From assembly GCA_012729015.1 (NCBI GenBank), contig JAAYDY010000048.1, positions 1 through 64,000 of the forward strand: a stretch of 64,000 nucleotides of DNA. The letters are read 5' to 3'. The stretch is from Phycisphaerae bacterium (GTDB lineage Bacteria > Planctomycetota > Phycisphaerae > FEN-1346 > JAACEH01). Shown here piece by piece: positions 27,521 to 35,619 of this stretch. The notes under the pieces were generated by a model. It saw nothing but the letters and a program-made list of their open reading frames with translations, did no database searches and was not told the origin of the DNA. A program made the position numbers and the translations under genes. Numbering within the stretch: the stretch's first letter is position 1; every line of letters starts with the position of its first letter.

Positions 27521-27736
27521 ACCCCTTGAGGGGAGAGGGTGGCCCGCAGGGCCGGGTGAGGGTGACGCGCGGAGAAGACATCGCGATCTCGAAGCGTTAT
27601 CTCCGTTCGACCCTCACCGCCCCTCGACTGCGCTCGGGGCACCTCCCCCTGGAAGGGGGAGGGGTTGTTAACCCCTTGAGGGGAGAGGGTGGCCCGCAGG
27701 GCCGGGTGAGGGTGACGCACGGAGAAAACATTGCGA
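27521..27736. repeat. 66-nt direct repeats flanking an inverted module, family 4
   Basis: Copies at 27521-27586 and 27671-27736 start ACCCCTTGAGGGGAGAGGGT and differ at only three positions by eye. Each carries hairpins CCCCTTGAGGGG and GGCCCGCAGGGCC, followed by GGGTGAGGGTGACGC. Between them, 27608-27668 is a related module in inverted orientation (CCCTCACCGCCCC ... CCCCCTGGAAGGGGGAGGGG). A cognate sequence occurs at 37552-37610. The gap 27376-27806 otherwise contains only the mcsA promoter. No coding sequence is supported. Confidence 0.85.
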
Positions 27737-27806
27737 TCCGCCGGACCCAGGCGGGGACAATTCGCCGGGCAGGCCTGCCGCGCACGGCAGCCTGGCGAGG
27801 ACGCAC

Positions 27807-28886
27807 TCAGATCCGAGCGTCCAGCCTCATCATCTCGTCCATCATTGCCAGGTAGTTGTCCACCTTGACATAGTCGGCAATCGAGTTCGACGAACTCAGC
27901 AGGATGCCGCCGGCCGGCTCGGCGGCCCAGACGGCCTTGACCCGGCGAACGGCCTGACGGGTCTGTTCGGCGGCTCCGAGTCCGAGAATGTTCAAGTCGA
28001 TGTTGCCCGAGAAGCTCATGCGGCGGCCCCAGTCGCGTTTCAGGCCCGCCAGGTCGTACAGCCCAGGCGGCAGCGAGTGCAGGCAATTGACGCCGCACTC
28101 CGCGATGTCGGCCAGGATCGAGTTCAGGTTGCCGCACGAGTGCAGGATGAACGGCAGATCGCGCGAGCGGCACATGCGACCCAACTCGGCGTAGACCGGA
28201 AAGACGAACTCCCGCAGGTCGTCGGGTCGCAGGAACGGCCCGGAGTTGAAGCCCAGGTCGTCGGACATCCAGAAAGCGCCCACCCCCTCGACGGCCATGC
28301 ACCGCTCGGCTGTGCCCAGAACCCACTCGGCCCACTTGGCAAAGATGGCCTTCACCAGCGGCCGGTCGTCCACCAGCAGGTAACAGAACGGTTGCAGGCC
28401 CACGGTCCAGGTGACCTTGGCGAAGTAGCCGCAACTGACGAAAGCGTTCATGCCCATACCGGCCGGGAGCAGGCGCCGGTAGGCGTCGAACGCCGAGAGA
28501 TCGAGGTGGGCGGCCCGGGGCCACTGAAACCGCTCGAAGTCGGCCCAGTTCTGGACCGGCCCGGACTGCTCATTGACGTAGGTCCGCGTGCCGGCGGTCT
28601 TCTGGTGCTCGTCGCCGAAGAGGTTGCCCGCGGGGACGACGAGGACGTTCACGTAGTCGTAGCCCATGCGGCTCTGAAACTCGACATGGTCGGCGGGGTC
28701 CCAGCCCTGGCGCGCGGAGGTGGCGGCTGCCGGTTCGCGGGTGGGCGGCTTGCCGAGAACGGCGGCGATGATCTCCGGATCGGTGTGCTGCTCGCCGGCG
28801 GCGATGCGGTCGGTCGGCCCGTCGCGCATCACGGCTCGCAGAAACCGGTCGTAGTTCGGTTGCGGATGCTGAAGCGGCACGATCAT
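27807..28886 (-). CDS. Uroporphyrinogen decarboxylase-like (URO-D superfamily) protein
   Basis: This 359-residue second URO-D superfamily member shows PNYDRFLRAVMRDGPTDRI, then AFVSCGYFAKVTWTVGLQPF. Later come WMSDDLGFNSGPFLRPDDLREFVFP, the metal-site-like FILHSCGNLNSILADIAECGVNCLHSL, and FSGNIDLNILG. As with the protein at 18188, the HemE-specific N-terminal Arg motif is absent, so a methyltransferase or decarboxylase of an unknown substrate is more likely than haem synthesis. GGGAG precedes the ATG at 28886. The ZIP transporter gene ends upstream after about 60 nt on the same strand. Confidence 0.8.
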   Translation of the reverse strand: MIVPLQHPQPNYDRFLRAVMRDGPTDRIAAGEQHTDPEIIAAVLGKPPTREPAAATSARQGWDPADHVEFQSRMGYDYVNVLVVPAGNLFGDEHQKTAGTRTYVNEQSGPVQNWADFERFQWPRAAHLDLSAFDAYRRLLPAGMGMNAFVSCGYFAKVTWTVGLQPFCYLLVDDRPLVKAIFAKWAEWVLGTAERCMAVEGVGAFWMSDDLGFNSGPFLRPDDLREFVFPVYAELGRMCRSRDLPFILHSCGNLNSILADIAECGVNCLHSLPPGLYDLAGLKRDWGRRMSFSGNIDLNILGLGAAEQTRQAVRRVKAVWAAEPAGGILLSSSNSIADYVKVDNYLAMMDEMMRLDARI

Positions 28887-28947
28887 GCGAGGCTCCCAGC
28901 GATCATCATCCCCTGTGTCGCCGCCCGGCGTCGCGGCCCGGGCGGCA

Positions 28948-29778
28948 CTACTGAAGCAGAAGCAGGCTCAGGGCCATGACGACCATGCCGGCCAACAGGC
29001 CGTAGAGGGAATCGTGGCCCTTGCCGTAGGCCCGGGAAGTCGGCAGGAGTTCGTCCAGCGAGATGTAGACCATGATGCCCGCGACGCCGCCGAACAGGGC
29101 GCCCATGACCCCCGGCCCCAGAAAGGGCCGCAACGCCAGGTACCCCAGCAGCGCGCCGGCCGGCTCGGCCAGACCCGACAGCAGCGAATACGTGAAGGCC
29201 CGGCGCCGGTTGCCCGTAGCGAAGTAGATGGGCACCGACACGCTGATGCCCTCGGGGATGTTGTGCAGGGCCACGGCGACGGCGATGGCGATGCCGAGGG
29301 TGGGGTCTTCCAGGGCCGCCAGGAACGTCGCCAGCCCCTCCGGGAAGTTGTGAATGCCGATGGCCAGGGCCGTGAACAGCCCCATCCGGTGCAGCTTGGC
29401 CGCAGAGGTATGAAGGAACGTCTGGGGCGACGCCCCTTCATGGACGGCGTCGATCTGGCCGCCGGTGCGGACCTCGTGCGGGTTCTCGGCCGAAGGGATC
29501 AGCCGGTCGATGACCAGCATCGCCACGATCCCGGCGAAGAATGCAGCCGTGGCCCACCAGCGGCCGCCGGCGTCGCCGTTGGACATGCCCAGGCTCTCGG
29601 CGGCCTTGGGCAGAATCTCCACGAACGAGACGTACAGCATGACGCCGGCGGAGAAGCCCGTGGCCATGGACAGAAAACGGTAGTTCGCCCGCGTAGCGAA
29701 GAACGCGATGGCGCTGCCGACGCCTGTAGCCAGCCCAGCGAAGGCGGTGAGCCCTAACGCCAACCAGAAGTTGTCCAT
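28948..29778 (-). CDS. zupT: ZIP-family divalent metal transporter (ZupT-type)
   Basis: This 276-residue inner-membrane protein has about eight hydrophobic segments. The ZIP signatures are both present: [13 protein letters not shown] in TM4 and [16 protein letters not shown] in TM5, giving the His/Glu metal path. A His-containing loop ([23 protein letters not shown]) lies between TM3 and TM4, as expected. ZupT imports Zn2+, Fe2+, Mn2+ and Co2+ with low selectivity. The length is normal (about 257-280). No Fur or Zur box was identified upstream. Confidence 0.92.
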   Translation of the reverse strand: MDNFWLALGLTAFAGLATGVGSAIAFFATRANYRFLSMATGFSAGVMLYVSFVEILPKAAESLGMSNGDAGGRWWATAAFFAGIVAMLVIDRLIPSAENPHEVRTGGQIDAVHEGASPQTFLHTSAAKLHRMGLFTALAIGIHNFPEGLATFLAALEDPTLGIAIAVAVALHNIPEGISVSVPIYFATGNRRRAFTYSLLSGLAEPAGALLGYLALRPFLGPGVMGALFGGVAGIMVYISLDELLPTSRAYGKGHDSLYGLLAGMVVMALSLLLLQ

Positions 29779-29940
29779 GGACGACGCGCCCCCAGTGACT
29801 CTTCCCGGCGATGCAGCCGGGTTCCACGGACGCCACTATGCCACAGACCCAGACGACCATCAAGCCCTCTTCCACTCACACGCCTGTCGGCGGCCACGCT
29901 CCGCCCGGTCACCCGCCCGCAGGTTCGTTGTGACCGCGGG

Positions 29941-30447
29941 CTACAGGTACGCCGACACGGGGGCCAGCAATTCGCGGAACAACCGTGTCGGCATGTGGAC
30001 GGTCTGCCACGAGGGGCTGCGGCGGCGGCTGTGGCGGGCGTACAACTCGGCCGGAACGCCGACAAAAGCGTACAGCTCGTCGCGAAAGCTATGCACGTCG
30101 GTGAAGGAGGCGGCGTGACGCGGGTCGCCCAGGGCGTAGGTGAAGACGAGCATGCTCTGGAAATCGCGGCCGAACACCTCTTCCCACGTGGACAGGTTCC
30201 GCAGGTCCTCATCGTCCACCCAGTTCTCCCAGTAGCGATGCTGACCTCGCGTGACATAAGGGAACTTGCGTCCCTTGACGTCCACGAGCAGGTTGACGCC
30301 GCTGCGGCTGTAGACGACGAAATCGAAGCTCTTGAGCGACACGCCGCCGAAGAGGGCCCGCTTGGCCTCGTCCACGGCTACATAGGGTGTTCCGCGCTCG
30401 CGCAGGAACGACTCGAAGGCCGCCTCGTAGTGGATGGTCCGTTTCAT
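29941..30447 (-). CDS. HYExAFE family protein, possible PD-(D/E)XK nuclease fold
   Basis: This 168-residue protein has the eponymous N-terminal IHYEAAFESFLRERG. The next part, SFDFVVYSRSGVNLLVDVKGRKFP, has an Asp before a strand and a D-x-K in the next strand, the arrangement of PD-(D/E)XK nuclease-like folds. The conserved YWENWVDDEDLRNLSTWEEVFG follows. HYExAFE is, from memory, a family common in planctomycetes; its function is unknown to me. A nucleic-acid-processing role is inference from the DxK arrangement only. It has no close operon partner: 162 nt separate it from the ZIP gene downstream, and a repeat-bearing gap lies upstream. Confidence 0.75.
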   Translation of the reverse strand: MKRTIHYEAAFESFLRERGTPYVAVDEAKRALFGGVSLKSFDFVVYSRSGVNLLVDVKGRKFPYVTRGQHRYWENWVDDEDLRNLSTWEEVFGRDFQSMLVFTYALGDPRHAASFTDVHSFRDELYAFVGVPAELYARHSRRRSPSWQTVHMPTRLFRELLAPVSAYL

Positions 30448-30617
30448 CGCCCGCCGCTCGTCCGGAACCCGCTGCGGTTCTCAAGGTGCATGTCGTTTCC
30501 GGCGCCGAGTCGCGCGTCGCCGCTACGAACTGGGGCCCGGCGACACCGCAGCATCCAGAGGCCGCGTTGTCTCGTCCCCGGTGGTCAGGTCGCGCACACG
30601 CACATGGCCTCTCGGGC

Positions 30618-30697
30618 AGTCGGGGACCACAGTATACGTCTTACTCCACGCGGCACACTTTGGCGCCGGCTGCGCCGTCGCTCCAAAGTGTGGCACC
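30618..30697. repeat. CCACACTTTGG hairpin repeat, family 2, partial copy
   Basis: This matches 16915-16994 at most positions, from AGTCGGGGACCA through the terminal CCAAAGTGTGGCACC. The distal stem-loop (30652-30697) is intact; the proximal one has lost its left half and carries changes. It lies 32 nt beyond the stop of the minus-strand hisS. Confidence 0.85.
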
Positions 30698-30728
30698 CCA
30701 AAATCGGCGTTGATCCTGACGCAGCACA

Positions 30729-32027
30729 CTAGATGGTGCCGTCTTGGACCGACTTGAGCAGATCCTGAATCCTAATGGTTCTCTCCTCATGCGTTCTCAT
30801 GTTACCAAGAATGACCTCATCATCGGAGCACTTGTGTGACCCAATGACGACGTTGTAGCGAACTCCCATTGCATCGGCATTCTTGATCTGTCGCGCAATA
30901 TTCGAAGAAATCAAGTCGTGGATCGCCGACCGTCCCAAGGACCGGAGTCGTCGAACGAGAGGCAGCACCTTCGACACAGATGCCGCTTGAACGCAGCTAA
31001 CGTAGAAATCAGCCCTCGGGGTCAGGTCATTCGGCCACGCGTGAAGAGAATCCAGAAGCAAGCCCATCGTGACATCACCTGCCCCGAAGCCACAGGCGGG
31101 CATGGCTTTACCACCGGACGCAGCAATCAGGTTGTCGTACCGGCCACCGCCACACAGGCTGCGCAGCGTACCGGTCTTGTCAAAGACCTCCCATACCGGC
31201 CCGGTGTAATAGGCCAAGCCTCGCACGATGCCGAAGTCAATGCGCACAAACTGAGCTGCATCATCGCCAAGCAACGACACCACTTGAGAAAGCTCCCGCA
31301 ACTGCTCTAACACTTCAGGGTCATCGCCGAAGAACGACGGCAGACCGTCGAGACTCGACATGTCCATGATATCGACGACCCGTTTCCTCTGGTCTTCGGT
31401 CATCTCGATCTCATTGATCATGTGATGAATCACATCCGCAGGTACCTTGCCGCGCTTATCCAGAACAAGATAAACCTTAGGAATGGCGGCATCGGACAAC
31501 CCGAGTTTTGCAAGCATCACTGACAGCAGCTTCCGACTTGAAAGCCTCACCTCGACCTGTTCCTTCGTGAGGCCAAACTCCTGCAATGCGTCAATAGCAA
31601 CCGCTATGCACTCGGCGTCGGCGGCGGGGCCTTCGGCGCCCAGGATGTCGCAGTTCCACTGGAAGAACTCGCGGAGGCGGCCTTTCTGGGCGCGCTCGTA
31701 GCGGCAGCACCGCGAGATGTTGAACCACTTGATCGGCCGCGGCAGCGCCGCTTGGCGGGCCACCACCATGCGGGCCAGCGACTGCGTGAACTCGGGACGG
31801 ATGGCGATGGGGCGGCCGCCCTTGTCCTCGAAGTTGTAGAGCTGCGTGACGATCTCCTCGCCGGCCTTCTGGATGTACAGCTCCAGCGACTCGAAGATCG
31901 GTCCGTCCACCTCCTCGAAGCCGGCCCGCAGACTCACGCGGCGCCAGACGTCTTCCAGGTAGCGGCGACGACGCATCTCGTCGGGATAGAAGTCACGGGT
32001 GCCCTTGGGGGCGCTGATCTTTGCCAT
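30729..32027 (-). CDS. hisS: Histidyl-tRNA synthetase
   Basis: This 432-residue class II synthetase charges tRNA-His. The N-terminus ISAPKGTRDFYPDE, motif 2 region WFNISRCCRYERAQKGRLREFFQWN, the HisA box GIVRGLAYYTGPVWEV and motif 3 LCGGGRYDNLIA are present. A C-terminal anticodon-binding domain follows, though with an unusual Cys-rich start (YVSCVQAASVSKVLPLVRRL). The start at 32027 (MAKISAPKGTRD) is set by homology. Base composition changes abruptly near 31605: sampled 60-nt lines are 47-52% GC in the 3' two thirds and 65-72% in the 5' third, which suggests a mosaic gene. The frame is intact throughout. Confidence 0.93.
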   Translation of the reverse strand: MAKISAPKGTRDFYPDEMRRRRYLEDVWRRVSLRAGFEEVDGPIFESLELYIQKAGEEIVTQLYNFEDKGGRPIAIRPEFTQSLARMVVARQAALPRPIKWFNISRCCRYERAQKGRLREFFQWNCDILGAEGPAADAECIAVAIDALQEFGLTKEQVEVRLSSRKLLSVMLAKLGLSDAAIPKVYLVLDKRGKVPADVIHHMINEIEMTEDQRKRVVDIMDMSSLDGLPSFFGDDPEVLEQLRELSQVVSLLGDDAAQFVRIDFGIVRGLAYYTGPVWEVFDKTGTLRSLCGGGRYDNLIAASGGKAMPACGFGAGDVTMGLLLDSLHAWPNDLTPRADFYVSCVQAASVSKVLPLVRRLRSLGRSAIHDLISSNIARQIKNADAMGVRYNVVIGSHKCSDDEVILGNMRTHEERTIRIQDLLKSVQDGTI

Positions 32028-32199
32028 GGCACGCTGCCTTTGTCTTTGAGCAGCCTGCTGAGAGAGGCTGCCTTCGTGCGGCACGCCCGCCCTCGGACGC
32101 GAGCACAGGTTCTTCGCGAGCCCGCTCGGTCCGCCGGCACAGCCGAGGGCGACCGTGCCACAACCTCACGTCACGATGTCACGCCCCGCCACCGCACCT

Positions 32200-32958
32200 T
32201 CACGGCGTGTCGATGGTCGTGCGGATCACGTCGCGCGCGCCGTCGGCGTAGCTCAGGTGCAGTTCCACGTCGGTCTTGTCCGTGCGGTTCACCTCGTCCC
32301 AGGTCGGCACGTAGCGAACCGTGTACGTGCCCTTGGTGTCGGGGCCGATCAGGTCGAACCCGGGCTGGCCGCCGTCCACTTTCACCCGTCGCTCGGTCCG
32401 CGTGCCGTCGCTGCGGAGCAGCACCAACACGGCATCCTGCGTCCGTCGCGACCCGGGCGCGAACGTCATCTCGACCTGCGAGCGGTAGCAGATCACCTTC
32501 AGCGACGCCGAGCCGACCTGGCTGTCCGCCTGATCGCTCTGCGTTACGTGCAGCACCCATTTCTTCGACTCACGGTCGTAGTACCAGTCGCGCTGGCGTC
32601 GCACAGTGTAGGCCTTCGCGCTGACCGTGTACTGCCGCGACTCGCGACCCGCGATGAAGCGGCCCGTCACCCGGTAGAATCCGTCGGTGTCCAGCGCCGT
32701 GCGGCGGTCGATGTACTCCTGGGCGCCGTTGGGCAGCGTGAAGACGGCATAGTCCGTCACGTCCGGATCGGGAGCGAAATCGAATGTCACCGTTTCGCCC
32801 TCGTACGCCCATTGCGGACTCTTCTCGCTGAACCCCGATCCGTCTTCGGTGTAGGTGTCGCCGAAGAGCATCGCCTGGTCCATGAACGTCTGCGCACAGC
32901 CACCGGCCGTGCAGCACAACGCCAGAAGCACCCATGCCGACCAGATTCCGCGTCTCAT
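32200..32958 (-). CDS. Putative lipoprotein of unknown function
   Basis: The 252-residue product begins MRRGIWSAWVLLALCCTAGGCAQ, a signal peptide with a lipobox-like ending (AGGC), so a lipidated, periplasm-facing protein is likely. The mature part has many short polar strands (GETVTFDFAPDP, YAVFTLPNGAQEYIDRRTAL, YRVTGRFIAGRESRQYTVSA, KVICYRSQVEMTFAPG), suggesting beta-sandwich (Ig-like) domains. No family recognised. An upstream ATG at 32985 is in frame but would extend ahead of the signal peptide. It follows the YkgJ-family gene by 34 nt and may be co-transcribed. Confidence 0.65.
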   Translation of the reverse strand: MRRGIWSAWVLLALCCTAGGCAQTFMDQAMLFGDTYTEDGSGFSEKSPQWAYEGETVTFDFAPDPDVTDYAVFTLPNGAQEYIDRRTALDTDGFYRVTGRFIAGRESRQYTVSAKAYTVRRQRDWYYDRESKKWVLHVTQSDQADSQVGSASLKVICYRSQVEMTFAPGSRRTQDAVLVLLRSDGTRTERRVKVDGGQPGFDLIGPDTKGTYTVRYVPTWDEVNRTDKTDVELHLSYADGARDVIRTTIDTP

Positions 32959-32992
32959 TGGTTCGCCTCCCCTTGCCGCGCCCATCGGATTC

Positions 32993-33421
32993 CTACGCCG
33001 TCTTTCCCTTGCCTCCGGCCTTGCCGGCGCTCTTCGTGCTCCTTTGCGCCGTCTTCTTCGGCGGCTTCACCAGGTGTTTCCTGGCGTACGCCTTCAACTG
33101 GCGGACCGTGAAGAAGTGTTCTTTGAAGTCGTACCCATCATCATTCTTCTCGCAGACCTCGTCGGTGTGGTCGCGGCAGATCTGCGGGCGCGTCCGGTAG
33201 ACTCCGCACAACCCGTCGGGCCGCAACTCGCGACACCGCGCGGTGATGTTGACGAACCAGTCGCCTTCGTCGTCGATGAAGATGCTCACCCCTTCGTGCA
33301 GAAGGTACCAGACCATCGCATCGACGTCCGTGTCGTCCTCTGGCTTGTCCAGCGGCACGGTGAAGTACTTGCAGCACGCCTTGTCGCAATCGCGGCAGTA
33401 ATCCGTCTGCTTCCTGCTCAT
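32993..33421 (-). CDS. YkgJ-family cysteine-cluster protein
   Basis: This 142-residue protein belongs to the YkgJ/CxxCxxCC family, thought to bind a zinc or iron-sulfur centre. The N-terminal CRDCDKACCKYFTVP and the distal CRELRPDGLCGVYRTRPQICRDH give the typical Cys positions, followed by CEKN. The C-terminal 25 residues are a Lys/Ala-rich tail. Function unknown; family assignment is good. It lies between the homocysteine methyltransferase-type gene upstream (63 nt gap) and the lipoprotein downstream, all on one strand, so it is likely part of the operon driven from 34411-34439. Confidence 0.82.
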   Translation of the reverse strand: MSRKQTDYCRDCDKACCKYFTVPLDKPEDDTDVDAMVWYLLHEGVSIFIDDEGDWFVNITARCRELRPDGLCGVYRTRPQICRDHTDEVCEKNDDGYDFKEHFFTVRQLKAYARKHLVKPPKKTAQRSTKSAGKAGGKGKTA

Positions 33422-33484
33422 CCATTCGATTCCCTGAGGGCCGCGCCAGCACGGATGCGGAGCACGCCCGATTCCCTTTGAAGC

Positions 33485-34366
33485 TCACATGGCGTCGATG
33501 GCGGCCTTCATCGCCGCGATGTGCTCCGGCGTCGTGCCGCAGCAACCGCCCACGATCCGCGCCCCCGCCGACACCAGTTGCGCCACCTTGGCCGCCATGG
33601 CCTCGGGCGTCTGGTCGAACACGGTCCGGTCGCCCACCAGCCGCGGCATCCCGGCGTTCGGCTCCGCCACGATCGGCGCCGACGTCGCCGCGGCCATCTG
33701 CGACACGATGTCGATCATGTCGTCGATCCCGTAGCCGCAGTTGCAGCCCACGGCGTCGGCGCCGGCCTCGGTCAGTCGCCGCGCCGCCTGCTCGGGGTCC
33801 ACACCCATAATCGTATGGAACGTGCGGCCGTTGAAGTCCTTCTTGAAAGTCATACTGGCCAGGATCGGTTTGCCCGGGACCGTCTGTCGGACCGCCTCGA
33901 TCGCCAGAACCGTCTCGTTCACGTCGCTCATCGTCTCGATCAGGAACCCGTCCACCACGTCGGCCAGTCCGGCTGCCTGCCGCACGAACGAGCGACGCAC
34001 CTCGTCGGGCGTCTTGTCGCCCAGGGGCTCGATCATCTCGTCGCAGGGCCCCATGTCGCCCAGCAGGATGGCATCGGGCGCAGCGTCACGGGCCACGCGG
34101 GCCAGGGCCCAGTTCACGGCCTCGGTCTCCCCGGCCAGCCCCGCGCGCGACAGCTTCAGCGAAGAGCCGCCGAATGTGCACGTCAGGAGAATGTCGGCCC
34201 CGGCCTCGACGTACGCGGCGTGAATTGCCGCCAGGTCGATCGGGTGCTCCCGGGCCCATTGCTCCGGACACTCGCCGCTGCCCATGCCGCGCGCCTGCAA
34301 CTGCGTCCCCATGGCGCCGTCGAGCATTAGTACCCTGTCCCGGCATCGAGCTAGCCAGTTGGCCAT
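33485..34366 (-). CDS. Homocysteine S-methyltransferase domain protein (MetH N-terminal-like)
   Basis: This 293-residue protein corresponds to the Hcy-binding TIM barrel of cobalamin-dependent methionine synthase or of stand-alone S-methyltransferases. It starts RVLMLDGAMGTQLQARGM and has LTCTFGGSSLKLSRAGL. The zinc ligands are a Cys in DAVGCNCGYG (about 208-210) and the pair in GGCCGTTPEHI (275-276). The stand-alone size matches MmuM-like enzymes or split MetH. The methyl donor is not deducible. The promoter TTGACT-N17-TATAGT sits 45 nt upstream with a GAGGG ribosome site. The 40-nt leader is too short for a SAM riboswitch, and none was seen. Confidence 0.88.
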   Translation of the reverse strand: MANWLARCRDRVLMLDGAMGTQLQARGMGSGECPEQWAREHPIDLAAIHAAYVEAGADILLTCTFGGSSLKLSRAGLAGETEAVNWALARVARDAAPDAILLGDMGPCDEMIEPLGDKTPDEVRRSFVRQAAGLADVVDGFLIETMSDVNETVLAIEAVRQTVPGKPILASMTFKKDFNGRTFHTIMGVDPEQAARRLTEAGADAVGCNCGYGIDDMIDIVSQMAAATSAPIVAEPNAGMPRLVGDRTVFDQTPEAMAAKVAQLVSAGARIVGGCCGTTPEHIAAMKAAIDAM

Positions 34367-34410
34367 TGTCTGCCCTCAAAAAGCTTGAGACTTCCGTCGC
34401 TGAAGAGAGC

Positions 34411-34439
34411 ACTATAGGGGCCGCCGCCCTGCAAGTCAA
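34411..34439 (-). promoter_or_regulatory. Promoter of the homocysteine methyltransferase-type operon
   Basis: On the minus strand TTGACT (34439-34434) and TATAGT (34416-34411) are spaced by exactly 17 nt and lie 45 nt upstream of the ATG at 34366. Confidence 0.72.
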
Positions 34440-34457
34440 GGCAGTGCGACCCCAAGG

Positions 34458-34550
34458 ACGCATCGGGCTTGGGGGCTGTGCCGTGGCATGGGTATCCTGT
34501 GTATGAGTGGCAGGGCATTTTGCCCCTGCTTCCCCAGGACATCAATGCAC
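34458..34550. repeat. Palindromic TIR repeat, family 1, copy E (degenerate)
   Basis: This 93-nt element has degenerate arms (left ACGCATCGGGCTTGG, right CATCAATGCAC). Its internal palindromes are ATGGGTATCCTGTGTAT (mutated) and AGGGCATTTTGCCCCT. The orientation is as copy A. It lies upstream of the promoter at 34411-34439 and beyond the 3' end of the PEP-CTERM gene. Confidence 0.75.
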
Positions 34551-34595
34551 CCGACCCTCGTGCGGCATCCGGCAAGGGGCCGCACGCGATGACAC

Positions 34596-34629
34596 GACGG
34601 GGGCGCCACCCTGCGGCGGCACCCCCGTC
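34596..34629 (-). terminator. Hairpin after first PEP-CTERM gene
   Basis: On the minus strand GACGGGGG at one end pairs with CCCCCGTC at the other, around a GC-rich inner loop, about 70 nt past the stop at 34696. There is no clear U-tract, so it may be a Rho-type or stabilising hairpin. Confidence 0.4.
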
Positions 34630-34695
34630 CGTGTGTTCCCATCCTGTGGCGTCAGCCGACAACGATGCGACGGGCAGACGGCACCGGGCCAAAGG

Positions 34696-35619
34696 TCAAC
34701 GACCCGAACGGCGTTTCCTCGCGACGACGCCCAGAATCCCAAGGCCCAGAAGGGCCATCGTGGCAGGCTCGGGCACCGCCACCGCCTGAAGCGTCTTCTT
34801 GTCCGCCGACGTCTGGAGCGTCCAGTTGCCAATGTCCCCCGCGGCCAGCGACAGGGCGCTGATGTCGTTGAACGCGCCGCTGCCGGTGATCGTCACCAGG
34901 TCGAACACCTGGCCGCTGGTCGGCGCGAATCCCGATGCCGTGCCCATGTCAATCACCGCGGAACCCAGGTTGGCCGTCGCGGTGCTGATGGTGCTGATGT
35001 GCTTCGTCGTATCGTCCAGAACAAACGCCAGCGTGGTCGTGCCGGCGGCCACGTAGGACAGATCAAGGCTGTACATGGTGATCGTCGCGGCCGAGCCCGT
35101 CACGCGCAGCAGAGCCGTGCTCGTGCCGTTGCCCTGGTAACATGCCCGCAATCCCCGCAGGCTCAGCGTGCCGCCGCTGATGTCCAGCGCGCCGGCACCG
35201 CCCGCGCCGCGCGCCAGGTCCAACGTCCCGGTAGTCATCCCGAAACTGCCACCGGTCATCGTCATGCTGCCCGACGTATACCGACCGATGTTAACGCTCG
35301 ATGCGCCGCCCAGCACCTGGCCGGTCCCTTCAATCAGCAGGTTGCCGTTGGTCGTGATGCCGATGTTGGTCTCCTGGCCGCTCACCACCGGCAGCGTCAG
35401 TGTGCCGCCATCGGTCACGGTGATCGTCGCGGCGGAGCGAACATACAGCCGGTCCTCGGCCACCGTCACGGCGCTGCTGATGGTCTGGTCGGCATCCCAG
35501 TACGCGGTGGTTGCGGCACTTGCACCCGAGCACAGCACCGAGAGAATCACTGCGACCGTCCCCGCGCCCAAGGCGATGGCCGCCCTTCCGCTCCTGCCTG
35601 TCTCGTGTCGTCCCATCAT
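34696..35619 (-). CDS. PEP-CTERM sorting-domain protein, beta-repeat type
   Basis: This 307-residue exported protein has an N-terminal signal (GRAAIALGAGTVAVILSVLCSGASA), then a Gly/Thr/Ser-rich body of short repeats such as GSMTMTGGSFGMTTGTLDL and GALDISGGTLSLRG, which suggests a beta-solenoid. The C-terminal tail VPEPATMALLGLGILGVVA plus RKRRSGR is a PEP-CTERM signal, processed by an exosortase and usually tied to extracellular matrix display. Start codons at 35619 and 35616 are adjacent; AAAGGATGT lies upstream. A sister protein lies at 37870. No exosortase gene is in the window. Confidence 0.85.
   Translation of the reverse strand: MMGRHETGRSGRAAIALGAGTVAVILSVLCSGASAATTAYWDADQTISSAVTVAEDRLYVRSAATITVTDGGTLTLPVVSGQETNIGITTNGNLLIEGTGQVLGGASSVNIGRYTSGSMTMTGGSFGMTTGTLDLARGAGGAGALDISGGTLSLRGLRACYQGNGTSTALLRVTGSAATITMYSLDLSYVAAGTTTLAFVLDDTTKHISTISTATANLGSAVIDMGTASGFAPTSGQVFDLVTITGSGAFNDISALSLAAGDIGNWTLQTSADKKTLQAVAVPEPATMALLGLGILGVVARKRRSGR

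Noticed and set aside
34367-34440. SAM or cobalamin riboswitch upstream of the homocysteine methyltransferase-type gene
   Set aside because: A good promoter leaves a leader of only about 40 nt, too short for either riboswitch, and no conserved core was seen.
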